A stretch of DNA of 7,226 nt from Pseudomonadota bacterium (GCA_030918015.1 JAUPTP010000111.1:1-7226), one strand, 5' to 3'. Positions 1 to 5,401 are shown, counted from the first letter of the stretch. Notes: generated by a model not told the origin, from the letters alone. A program made the numbers and translations.

Positions 1-1037
1 TCGAAGAAGAATTTGGCGTCGGCCAGGCGCGGGCGCACCACGCGCTCGTTGCCGCCGATCACCGCGCTCGGGTCTTCCGGGCGGATGTTCGAGACGATCA
101 GGAACTTGTTGGTCAGCTTGGCCTGGGCGTCCAGCAGCGGGAAGTACTTCTGGTTGGCCTTCATCGTCAGGATGAGGCATTCCTGCGGCACGTCCAGGAA
201 CTCCGGCTCGAACTGGCAGGTGAGCACGTTCGGGCGCTCGACCAGCGCGCAGACCTCGTCGAGCAGCGCCTCGTCGTCGATGGGCTTGAGGCCTTGCCGG
301 GCGGCGGCGTCGGCGAGCTGGCGCACGATCTCGGCGCGGCGGGCGTCGAAGCCGGGAATCACCGCGCCTTCGCTGGCCATCTGCTCGGCGTAGCTGTCGG
401 CGTCACGCAGCGTGACCGTCGGGTTGGCGGCCTCGAAGCGGTGGCCGGTGGTGGTGCGGCCGGCGGCGAGGCCCAGCGTGCCGATCGGCACCACGTCGGC
501 GCCGTGCAGCGCCACCAGCCCGTGCGCCGGGCGCACGAAGTTGACCGAGGTCCAGCCGTCGGCGAGCTGGTAGCTCATCACCTTGGGGATGGGCAGCCTG
601 GCCAGGGCCTCGTCCAGGGCCTTCTGCAGACCGTCGGCCAGCGAGGCGCCGGCGACGACCGAGTCCAGGAACAGCGCTTCGGCCTTGCCGTCGGGCTGGC
701 GCTTCAGGCTCGGCACGACCGAGGCGTCGGCGCCGACGGCGGCGAGCTTCTTCAGCAGCGCCGGCGTGGGCTGGCCGTCGGCGGTCAGCGCCACGGCGAC
801 CGGCATCAGCTTCTGCTGCACCGCCTTGTCGGCGGCCTTGTCGGCCACGCCGGTGACATGCACCGCCAGACGGCGCGGCGAGGCGAAGGGCGTGACGGCG
901 GCGTCCAGCGCGGCCAGGCCGCTGGCCTTCAGCGAGGCGGCCAGCGTCGAGGCGAACGCGTCGCCCAGCTTCTTCAGCGCCTTCGGCGGCAGTTCCTCGA
1001 CGAAGAGTTCGACGAGCAGGTTCTTCGTGGTGCTCAT
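1..1037 (-). CDS. glyS: Glycine--tRNA ligase beta subunit, N-terminal part (runs off left edge)
   Basis: Beta subunit of the alpha2/beta2 bacterial glycyl-tRNA synthetase, which charges tRNA-Gly in the cytoplasm. The alpha subunit carries the catalytic core; the beta subunit contributes mainly tRNA binding. The visible part is 345 complete codons, about half of a usual ~700-residue GlyS. It opens with MSTTKNLLVELFVEELPPK, the typical GlyS start, continues with ASPRRLAVHV near residue 54, and reaches GGNERVVRPRLADAKFFF at the left edge, the conserved R-L-x-D-A-x-F-F block. No frameshift or stop is seen. The ATG at 1037-1035 lies 3 bp after the glyQ stop. A Shine-Dalgarno-like AAGAAGG (1055-1049) sits inside the end of glyQ, so the two subunits are probably translationally coupled. 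The 3' half is outside the window. Confidence 0.97.
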   Translation of the reverse strand, partial: MSTTKNLLVELFVEELPPKALKKLGDAFASTLAASLKASGLAALDAAVTPFASPRRLAVHVTGVADKAADKAVQQKLMPVAVALTADGQPTPALLKKLAAVGADASVVPSLKRQPDGKAEALFLDSVVAGASLADGLQKALDEALARLPIPKVMSYQLADGWTSVNFVRPAHGLVALHGADVVPIGTLGLAAGRTTTGHRFEAANPTVTLRDADSYAEQMASEGAVIPGFDARRAEIVRQLADAAARQGLKPIDDEALLDEVCALVERPNVLTCQFEPEFLDVPQECLILTMKANQKYFPLLDAQAKLTNKFLIVSNIRPEDPSAVIGGNERVVRPRLADAKFFF

Positions 1038-1040
1038 GGT

Positions 1041-2012
1041 TCAGTCAGCCTTCTTCGAGTCGTTCTTGGCGGCCTTCTCGGCCTTTTCGGCGTTCTTGGC
1101 GGCTTCGGCGTCCAGCCTGGCGATCACCTCGTCGGCCCAGGCCTTCGGGGCCATCGGGAAGCCCAGGCGCTTGCGGCTGTCGAGGTAGGCGGCGGCCACG
1201 CTGCGCGCCAGGTTGCGGATGCGGCCGATGTAGGCGGCGCGCTCGGTCACGCTGATCGCGCCCCGGGCGTCGAGCAGGTTGAAGGTGTGCGCGGCCTTGA
1301 GCACCTGCTCGTAGGCCGGCAGCGCCAGCTGCTTCTCGATCAGGTGCTGCGCGTTGCCCTCGTGCGCGGTGAAGGCGGTCAGCAGGAACTCGACGTTGCT
1401 GTGCTCGAAGTTGTAGGTCGACTGCTCCACCTCGTTCTGGTGGTAGACGTCGCCGTAGCTCAGGCCTTCGGAGAACTTCAGGTCGTAGACGTTCTCCACG
1501 CCCTGCAGGTACATCGCCAGCCGCTCCAGGCCGTAGGTGATCTCGCCGGTGGCGGGCTTGCAGTCGATGCCGCCGACCTGCTGGAAGTAGGTGAACTGGG
1601 TCACTTCCATGCCGTTCAGCCAGACTTCCCAGCCGAGGCCCCAGGCGCCGAGCGTGGGGTTCTCCCAGTCGTCCTCGACGAAGCGGATGTCGTTCTTCTT
1701 CAGGTCGAAGCCCAGCGCCTCCAGCGAGCCCAGGTACAGCTCCAGGATGTTGGCCGGCGCCGGCTTCAGGACCACCTGGTATTGGTAGTAGTGCTGCAGG
1801 CGGTTCGGGTTCTCGCCGTAGCGGCCGTCCTTGGGGCGGCGGCTGGGCTGCACATACGCGGCCTTCCACGGCTCGGGGCCGAGGGCGCGCAGGAAGGTCG
1901 CGGTGTGGCTGGTGCCGGCGCCGACCTCCATGTCGTAGGGCTGCAGCAGCGCGCAGCCCTGGGCGTCCCAGTATTCCTGAAGTCGGAGAATGATTTGCTG
2001 GAAGGTCAGCAT
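1041..2012 (-). CDS. glyQ: Glycine--tRNA ligase alpha subunit
   Basis: Catalytic subunit of the two-subunit glycyl-tRNA synthetase (class II fold); it makes glycyl-adenylate and pairs with GlyS. The protein is 323 residues. Family blocks seen in order: [13 protein letters not shown] (24-36), [20 protein letters not shown] (53-72), [20 protein letters not shown] (111-130), [16 protein letters not shown] (133-148), [13 protein letters not shown] (156-168), [17 protein letters not shown] (187-203) and [13 protein letters not shown] (254-266). The start at 2012 gives [15 protein letters not shown], matching where the family begins. The frame stays open upstream to 2117, but that stretch is GC-rich non-family sequence. 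No strong ribosome binding site precedes the start. The C-terminus (288-323) is an Ala/Lys/Glu-rich tail ending in SKKAD, which makes the protein about 20 residues longer than E. coli GlyQ. Confidence 0.98.
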   Translation of the reverse strand: MLTFQQIILRLQEYWDAQGCALLQPYDMEVGAGTSHTATFLRALGPEPWKAAYVQPSRRPKDGRYGENPNRLQHYYQYQVVLKPAPANILELYLGSLEALGFDLKKNDIRFVEDDWENPTLGAWGLGWEVWLNGMEVTQFTYFQQVGGIDCKPATGEITYGLERLAMYLQGVENVYDLKFSEGLSYGDVYHQNEVEQSTYNFEHSNVEFLLTAFTAHEGNAQHLIEKQLALPAYEQVLKAAHTFNLLDARGAISVTERAAYIGRIRNLARSVAAAYLDSRKRLGFPMAPKAWADEVIARLDAEAAKNAEKAEKAAKNDSKKAD

Positions 2013-2093
2013 GGCAAGGGCGTGTGCTAGAGCGGATGAGGGTGGGCTGCAGCCCGGGCCGACCCGGACCTGAAGCGGATAGGGGGCGCCAGG

Positions 2094-2115
2094 GCGGCGG
2101 GCGCAGACCCGCCGC
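2094..2115 (-). terminator. Hairpin between murU and glyQ (possible attenuator or terminator)
   Basis: Perfect 8-bp inverted repeat GCGGCGGG (2094-2101) / CCCGCCGC (2108-2115) with a 6-base loop, about 20 bases past the murU stop when read on the minus strand. No T-run follows, so it is not a canonical intrinsic terminator. It could partly insulate glyQ from murU or mark a processing point in a shared transcript. A second short perfect palindrome, GGGCTGCAGCCC, lies at 2044-2055 nearer glyQ. Both are in very GC-rich sequence, where such repeats also arise by chance. Confidence 0.3.
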
Positions 2116-2135
2116 ATGGCGTCTGGGCAGAGATT

Positions 2136-2846
2136 CTAGGGGGCCGAGCCGGCGGGGGCCTGCAGGGCCGCGAGCTGGGCGGGCGTGCCGACGTTCTCCC
2201 AGCGCCCGGGCCAGGTCTCCAGCGAGATGCGGCCCGCCGCCACGCCCTCGATCAGCAGCCGGCCGAGCGCGGCGCGCCGGCCCTTGGGGAGCCCCGCGCA
2301 GACGCTCGGGCGCATCAGCGCGAGGTTGGCGTAGGTGGCGCGGCCGCCCTCGTGGTCGAAGTCGCCACCCGGGTGATAGGGCGGGTTGGGCACGACCCAC
2401 AGGTGCGCATCCCGGCCGCTGGCGACGAAGCGCGCCACCGCCTCCGGCGCGAAGCGGAACTCCGGCGCCCAGATGTCGCCCGAGACCACCCAGAAGGCCT
2501 CGCGGCCGTCCTCGCAGAGCCAGTCCTGCACGGTGGCGATGCCGCCGCCCGTCTCCAGCGCGCCGCCGAAGTCGCGGCCCTCGTGCGACCAGCGGATCGA
2601 CAGCCCGAAGCGGCTGCCGTCGCCCAGCACCTCGGGGAAGCGCTCTTCCAGCCAGGCGGTGTTGATCACCACCTCGCGCACGCCGCCGGCGGCCAGCGCG
2701 AGCAGATGCCACTCGATCAGCGGCCGGCCGAAGACCGGCAGCAGCGGCTTCGGGGTGGTGTCGGTCAGCGGGCGCATGCGCTCGCCGCGGCCCGCGGCGA
2801 GCACGATCGCGCGCGGGGGCAGGGTGGGGCGTTGGGGCGTGTTCAC
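2136..2846 (-). CDS. murU: MurU-like N-acetylmuramate-1-phosphate uridylyltransferase (NTP-transferase family)
   Basis: A sugar-1-phosphate nucleotidyltransferase of 236 residues. In the MurU family the reaction is MurNAc-1-P + UTP to UDP-MurNAc + PPi, in the cytoplasmic cell-wall recycling route that bypasses de novo synthesis (the AmgK/MurU pathway). The nucleotide-binding signature is at 16-38: LAAGRGERMRPLT, then PKPLLPV with Lys33. Further MurU-like blocks are LGDGSRFGLSIRWSHEG (74-90), LETGGGI (97-103), SGDIW (122-126) with the expected metal-binding Asp124, and WENVGTPAQLAAL near the C-terminus, where Asn218 stands where many relatives have Asp. The start is GTG (2846-2844): an in-frame TGA lies six codons upstream, so no longer ATG start exists. 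The gene reads towards glyQ with a 123-bp gap. AmgK, its usual partner, is not beside it; sequence upstream is the low-GC island. Another sugar specificity is possible, but the size and blocks fit MurU best. Confidence 0.82.
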   Translation of the reverse strand: MNTPQRPTLPPRAIVLAAGRGERMRPLTDTTPKPLLPVFGRPLIEWHLLALAAGGVREVVINTAWLEERFPEVLGDGSRFGLSIRWSHEGRDFGGALETGGGIATVQDWLCEDGREAFWVVSGDIWAPEFRFAPEAVARFVASGRDAHLWVVPNPPYHPGGDFDHEGGRATYANLALMRPSVCAGLPKGRRAALGRLLIEGVAAGRISLETWPGRWENVGTPAQLAALQAPAGSAP

Positions 2847-2854
2847 GAGGGTGC

Positions 2855-2860
2855 AGTGTA
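2855..2860 (-). promoter_or_regulatory. Possible -10 element for murU
   Basis: On the minus strand TACACT (2860-2855) lies 8 bases before the GTG start of murU. It resembles a sigma70 -10 and would give a nearly leaderless transcript, which would fit the absence of a clear Shine-Dalgarno. No convincing -35 is seen in the G/C-rich sequence upstream, so this is weak. Confidence 0.2.
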
Positions 2861-2981
2861 TTCAGCGGGCGCGGGCGGGGGGCCGCCCCACAACCCTGGG
2901 TCGCACTGCGAGTGGGATGCAGCCCGGCTCTTCCGTGGTGCGCTACGTCCAGAGTAGTCATCGAAACAGATAGGAATTGCC

Positions 2982-3000
2982 TTGCTATTCTGGATAGCAA
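2982..3000. promoter_or_regulatory. Perfect palindrome upstream of the 183-aa gene (operator candidate)
   Basis: TTGCTAT (2982-2988) and ATAGCAA (2994-3000) are exact reverse complements separated by 5 bases, a 19-bp dyad typical of a dimeric regulator site. It lies 60 bp before the start of the 183-residue gene. A further TTGCTG follows at 3006. A small dyad CATGA/TCATG is at 3026-3038. No confident sigma70 promoter could be placed around it. It could also be a hairpin or an old mobile-element end. Confidence 0.35.
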
Positions 3001-3059
3001 CTTGGTTGCTGTCACCTGACGATCACATGAATCTCATGATCTAATCAAAGGAGAATTGA

Positions 3060-3611
3060 ATGAGAATTCAAAATAATCACGCAGTCCCTGCATATAGATC
3101 TGCGGGGACGATCGGCTCATCCCAGGCTTGGGAAATGGCCCAAAAAATGGCACAAGACAACTGTGGGGGATTGATGGAGCTGGAAAATAAAAGTGATCAA
3201 GCAACCATATCCGCCGCTGCGGTGGCATTGTCTGCAAGCGAAACCAATAGTTATCCGACTCGAACTCCGGGTCAACAAAAATTGTTGGCAAAGATCTCCT
3301 TTGACCCGGTGGGTGCGGAAAAGATTGCGGCCAATATGGCGACCATATCCAGTCAGGTTACGTTTGACATCAGTTCAGGTGAAATACGTCTGGCAAGTAC
3401 AGGGCAGAGCATGGAAGACGAAAGCGTCAGAAATGCTTATGTGAAAAATTTTGAGCGCGAAGCCTCAAGGGTTGATTCCGGCGTCCGTGATATATACTTT
3501 TCTGAGAAGGAAAAAGGGACTGATCCGGTTCAAATCGTTGCGAAAATGATCGATTTCAAGAATTCGCAATCCAGTGGCTATCTGGAGGCGACAGGTTTCT
3601 GTATGGTTTGA
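3060..3611 (+). CDS. Unrecognised 183-residue protein
   Basis: I do not recognise this protein. The frame is open for 184 codons, starts at ATG 3060 and has an excellent ribosome binding site, AAGGAG at 3048-3053, spaced 6 bases from the ATG, so it is very likely translated. There is no signal peptide and no membrane segment. The N-terminal ~60 residues are rich in Ser, Ala, Asn and Gln, with a helix-like stretch AWEMAQKMAQ (23-32) and a single Cys at 35. The middle (about 70-120) looks like mixed strand and helix. The C-terminal third is charged and probably helical, and the protein ends GFCMV with a second Cys at 181. Codon use is A/T-richer than in the flanking housekeeping genes, which points to transfer. 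It stands alone: the IS remnant follows and murU diverges on the other side. A secreted substrate or small cytoplasmic accessory protein are possibilities only. Confidence 0.75.
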   Translation: MRIQNNHAVPAYRSAGTIGSSQAWEMAQKMAQDNCGGLMELENKSDQATISAAAVALSASETNSYPTRTPGQQKLLAKISFDPVGAEKIAANMATISSQVTFDISSGEIRLASTGQSMEDESVRNAYVKNFEREASRVDSGVRDIYFSEKEKGTDPVQIVAKMIDFKNSQSSGYLEATGFCMV

Positions 3612-3767
3612 TTTATTGTGTTTGTCGACCTTCGCTGACCCGGATGCCTGCCCACGCCAGACGTGACCGTCTCCTGTAGCCATCGACGGCGCTATAGCAG
3701 CCATTCCTCCCGCAACCCGTCCAAAATGACCGTGCTGGGCGCACGGTCTGGCTCCCCGCTGCCTGTT
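3612..3767. other. Non-coding stretch after the 183-aa gene
   Basis: No plausible gene in either strand. It contains small hairpins: AGACG/CGTCT at 3659-3672, the palindrome GCTATAGC at 3691-3698, and a stronger stem at 3728-3748 listed separately. The composition is intermediate between the island and the chromosome, so it may be decayed coding sequence, but I could not recognise any source in translation. Confidence 0.4.
3728..3748. terminator. Strong 8-bp hairpin, possible terminator
   Basis: GACCGTGC (3728-3735) and GCACGGTC (3741-3748) form a perfect 8-bp stem with a 5-base loop. Read on the minus strand the stem is followed within one base by ATTTTGG, a weak U-tract. It could therefore stop transcription coming leftwards from the FlhE-like gene. 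On the plus strand no T-run follows, though the stem could still protect the 3' end of the 183-residue gene's transcript. Confidence 0.35.
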
Positions 3768-3998
3768 TAGAGCGTGAGACGTTTCAGCAAAATAGTTGCG
3801 AAATCGGTGTGCGAGCAGGCGTTCAACGCGCTGCGCTGGCTTGTGCGCGCAGGCGCGCCATAGCGACTGCTGCCCACGAGGGTGGTCGAGCGCTTGCCTC
3901 AGGTGCTGGCCAGCTTGCACTTCGTCGTCTTCGCCATCCGCATGCTCCCCAAGGCCGCAGCGGTGATTGCTGCGGAGGGAAGTTCATAACACGCTCTA
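3768..3998 (+). mobile_element. Internally deleted IS5-family remnant (MITE-like)
   Basis: A ~230-bp fragment bounded by inverted TAGAGCGTG (3768-3776) and CACGCTCTA (3990-3998). The outer TA on each side may be a target duplication (YTAR-like contexts TTAG and CTAG), leaving ends GAGCGTG...CACGCTC. Beyond about 7-9 bases the two ends no longer match. The inside encodes, in one frame, an N-terminal and a C-terminal piece of an IS5-family transposase joined directly, so about 200 codons of the core have been lost. It cannot move by itself, but if the ends are intact it could be moved by a full-length relative. The right end lies 17 bp from the stop of the FlhE-like gene. Confidence 0.72.
3771..3989 (+). 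pseudogene. IS5-family transposase remnant, deleted and with a nonsense codon
   Basis: In one frame the sequence reads EQAFNALRWLVRAGAP, then TAG (3861-3863), then RLLPT, then RVVERLPQVLASLHFVVFAI, ending AAEGSS and TAA (3987-3989) next to the right inverted repeat. The first block is the N-terminal domain of IS5-family transposases (FNALRWLVRAGAPWRLLPT). The stop replaces the usual Trp, a single TGG to TAG change. The second block matches the family C-terminus (ERLPxVLAxLHFVVFA). The deletion junction is near 3878/3879, after the Thr of LLPT. The DDE catalytic core is missing altogether and no start codon is kept. The identification rests on remembered family motifs. The exact IS subgroup is not determined. 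Confidence 0.75.
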
Positions 3999-4015
3999 GT
4001 GGATTTAATTTCTCA

Positions 4016-4450
4016 TCATTGGTAATTTACCGTAACACTACTACGTCCGCCGATTAACGGTGTCATGGTTCCCGTGCCATTTACTCGTGAATACAGCCTT
4101 AGCGTCTGGCTCGCTGATATGGAGTCATTTGTGAAATCTATGTGCCCAGATTCTGTCGATGTGACGTCGCGGCATTTTGTTCCTGTATTGTTGCATAGGT
4201 AGATTAATAGGCCTGATGGGCGTGATTTGTAGTACCATGAGTAATATACGTCGGTAATGATTGCTGTGCTCGGAGGAGTGCCGACGATAGGGTATGCAAC
4301 GTTGTACCAGAAGCTCTTGGCGTAGATGGTAGGTGCTGCAGCTGAACTTCCATAGGCGCCGGACCCCGCATTCGCGTTCAGAGGAATAATGGTGCCAGCT
4401 ATGATGAGGCTAGCCAATGATATGGAGAAAATTCGCTTATTGAAGATCAT
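4016..4450 (-). CDS. FlhE-like secreted (periplasmic) protein, orphan copy
   Basis: A 144-residue protein with a clear Sec signal peptide: MIFNKR, hydrophobic core 7-24, and likely cleavage after Ala28 (NANA|GSG). The mature part resembles the flagellar protein FlhE: an aromatic strand block TDVYYSWYYKSRPSGLLIYLC (67-86), two nearby Cys (86 and 93) in an LCx6C pattern like FlhE's LCx4C, then G-H-I-D-F (102-106), and a terminal block NGTGTMTPL...SSVTVNYQ matching FlhE's P-[AL]...-V-x-VNY[RQ] end. In enteric bacteria FlhE sits in flhBAE and acts in the periplasm at the flagellar export apparatus. Here no flagellar gene is adjacent, and codon use is A/T-rich, so it looks acquired. The start at 4450 was chosen for the signal peptide and AAGGGA upstream; an ATG at 4486 would add 12 residues. 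It could instead be a paralogue with a non-flagellar job. Confidence 0.68.
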   Translation of the reverse strand: MIFNKRIFSISLASLIIAGTIIPLNANAGSGAYGSSAAAPTIYAKSFWYNVAYPIVGTPPSTAIITDVYYSWYYKSRPSGLLIYLCNNTGTKCRDVTSTESGHIDFTNDSISASQTLRLYSRVNGTGTMTPLIGGRSSVTVNYQ

Positions 4451-4468
4451 GGAAATCCCTTGTTTCGA

Positions 4469-4479
4469 GTTGATGCATG
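4469..4479. repeat. Direct repeat GTTGATGCATG, copy 1
   Basis: The 11-mer GTTGATGCATG occurs here and again at 4573-4583, 104 bp apart in the same orientation. This copy lies within the leader of the FlhE-like gene, 19 bp before its start. The element could be a paired binding site or the trace of a small duplication. Confidence 0.5.
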
Positions 4480-4572
4480 AATGCAACTAGAGAATGTGTG
4501 CATGCCGGCCTAGTACTATTGGCTACGCACCTGCCATGTCACCACACAGCAATGTATGTGCAGAGCTATATG

Positions 4573-4583
4573 GTTGATGCATG
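4573..4583. repeat. Direct repeat GTTGATGCATG, copy 2
   Basis: Second exact copy of the 11-mer at 4469-4479. It sits upstream of the doubtful small ORF at 4617 and upstream of the FlhE-like gene on the other strand, so the pair brackets the region where promoters of both would lie. Confidence 0.5.
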
Positions 4584-4616
4584 CTAGTCTTGGTCCTTCA
4601 ATGCACAAGGAATTCA

Positions 4617-4772
4617 ATGACCGTCAAAGTGGTTGTTTTCGAAGAAACGTGGTGTAGCGCGACCAGTGTCGCTGTGCTAGCTAAATGGCGGCTGCATCCC
4701 AAAAGCCAATCCACTGCACACAACCAGAACCAGTCTCCATCCGACGGGCCTCTGGAGGGCCCGTTACGGTAA
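4617..4772 (+). CDS. Doubtful small ORF; possible transposase orfA scrap
   Basis: A 51-residue frame beginning MTVKVVVFEETWCSATSVAV and ending GPLR, preceded by AAGGAA at 4607-4612, 4 bases from the ATG. The stretch VVFEETW, then SVAVLAKWRLHP, resembles the helix-turn-helix start of IS66-type orfA proteins (EET...ASVA.VAR...L.P), but no further similarity follows and the end runs into a hairpin. A non-functional scrap of mobile DNA is the likeliest reading; a real small protein or a chance frame cannot be excluded. An opposite-strand frame of equal length (4598-4789) has no ribosome binding site and is ignored. Confidence 0.28.
   Translation: MTVKVVVFEETWCSATSVAVLAKWRLHPKSQSTAHNQNQSPSDGPLEGPLR
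4744..4764. terminator. GC-rich hairpin downstream of the hemerythrin gene
   Basis: ACGGGCC (4744-4750) and GGCCCGT (4758-4764) form a perfect 7-bp stem with a 7-base loop. It lies downstream of the hemerythrin gene on the minus strand, after another stem at 4774-4799. There is no clear T-run on either side, so this is a probable transcript-end structure, not a textbook intrinsic terminator. Confidence 0.4.
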
Positions 4773-4773
4773 A

Positions 4774-4799
4774 TCCACGGGCGCCTCACGGTGCGTGGA
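4774..4799 (-). terminator. Terminator-like hairpin of the hemerythrin gene
   Basis: TCCACG (4774-4779) pairs with CGTGGA (4794-4799), and read on the minus strand the stem is followed by TTTACC. It begins 17 bp after the hemerythrin stop codon, the usual place for a terminator. The inner 14 bases allow only partial extra pairing and the U-tract is short. Together with the stem at 4744-4764 it also marks the right border of the low-GC island. Confidence 0.4.
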
Positions 4800-4816
4800 G
4801 CGGGATGGCGGGAGTG

Positions 4817-5401
4817 TCACTCCTCCCCCAGCCCGATCGGCGCCGGCGCGGTGCGCACGATGCGGCTGAAGAGCTGCTCGTACTCGCGCGACGGGGCGTG
4901 GCCGGTGAGCGGGTCGCGGTTGGCGGAGAAGGCGGCGTCGAGCACGCGCCACTCTTCCTCGCCGAGCACCTCCAGCGCCAGCGGCAGCACCACCTCTTCC
5001 TCCAGGCGCATGTGCGCGGCGTAGAAGTCGAGGTAGCGGTCGAGCGCGGTCTCGAAGTCGATGCGGCGGTGCTCGCCCAGCATCTCCCAGGCCAGGAGCG
5101 CGCGCTCGAGCTCGCGGATCGCGTGGCCGCTGATGTTGTGGTCGCGGTCCAGCCGGTCGAGGATGTCCTCGGCCGCGTTGCTGTGCTGGCGGACCATCGG
5201 GAAGAGCAGCTCGCTCTCCTTGCTGTGGTGCAGGCGTTCCGGGAATTCGTCGATGTAGAACAGCATCGCGCGGATGACGTCGAAGCGCGGCGTGCTGCCC
5301 TGCTCGCGCTGGCGGCGCAGCAGCAGGCGCAGGGAATCCAGCATGGCGCGCAGCGCCTGGTGTTCGTCCTGGATGATGCGGATCGAGGCTGGGGTGCTCA
5401 T
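4817..5401 (-). CDS. Hemerythrin HHE-domain protein
   Basis: A 194-residue cytoplasmic four-helix protein of the hemerythrin-like family, which binds a non-haem di-iron centre and serves in oxygen, nitric oxide or iron sensing or handling. Candidate ligands appear in the expected order: His14 (DEHQAL), His58/His59 with Glu62 (HHSKESELLFP, the HxxxE motif), His88 (DRDHNISGH) and His130 with Glu134/Glu135 (AHMRLEEEVVLP). There is no signal peptide or membrane segment. The start ATG at 5401 gives MSTPASIRIIQDEHQAL, the usual beginning of the domain; the frame stays open further upstream, but that sequence is non-family and overlaps the regulatory region. No strong ribosome binding site is seen. 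The gene diverges from tkt, and a perfect FNR-like dyad lies 82-95 bases upstream, suggesting induction under low oxygen or NO. The exact physiological role is not determined. Confidence 0.9.
   Translation of the reverse strand: MSTPASIRIIQDEHQALRAMLDSLRLLLRRQREQGSTPRFDVIRAMLFYIDEFPERLHHSKESELLFPMVRQHSNAAEDILDRLDRDHNISGHAIRELERALLAWEMLGEHRRIDFETALDRYLDFYAAHMRLEEEVVLPLALEVLGEEEWRVLDAAFSANRDPLTGHAPSREYEQLFSRIVRTAPAPIGLGEE

Larger units (their letters stand above)
4451..4616. other. Intergenic region with repeated TGCATG motifs
   Basis: Upstream region of the FlhE-like gene. It contains the direct repeat listed separately, plus further TGCATG or near copies (CATGCATCA, GTGCATGCC, ATGTATGTGCA). 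On the minus strand GTGACA (about 4542-4537) followed after 16 bases by AATAGT is a weak promoter candidate. No gene is seen. Confidence 0.3.
2940..4800. other. Low-GC island between housekeeping blocks (approximate limits)
   Basis: Base composition changes visibly near 2940 and returns to strongly GC-rich sequence near 4800. Inside, runs such as AAAATAA and AATTTAC are common and codons often end in A or T; in the flanking murU, glyQ, hemerythrin and tkt genes nearly every third position is G or C. A sample count at 3181-3240 gives 30 of 60 bases G+C. The segment holds two unrelated orphan genes, an IS remnant and little else. No tRNA, integrase or flanking direct repeat marks its ends, so the mode of entry is unknown and the limits are approximate. 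Confidence 0.7.

Noticed and set aside
294..2030. Long plus-strand open frame of 578 codons
   Set aside because: It lies opposite glyS and glyQ and is rich in Gly, Val, Arg, Gln and His in the pattern produced by reading a GC-rich gene backwards. The minus-strand reading matches known families along its whole length.
2868..2888. G-rich run upstream of murU as a G-quadruplex or GC box
   Set aside because: The G tracts do not give four runs of three separated by loops without splitting one run of six. In this GC-rich genome such a run is not notable.
1045..3015. Minus-strand open frame of 656 codons across glyQ and murU
   Set aside because: An Arg/Pro/Ala-rich shadow frame overlapping two well-supported genes, with no start signal and no recognisable domain.
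3465..3920. Minus-strand open frame of 151 codons over the 3' end of the 183-aa gene and the IS remnant
   Set aside because: No ribosome binding site, no recognisable motif, and it crosses sequence better explained as a transposase remnant in the other direction.
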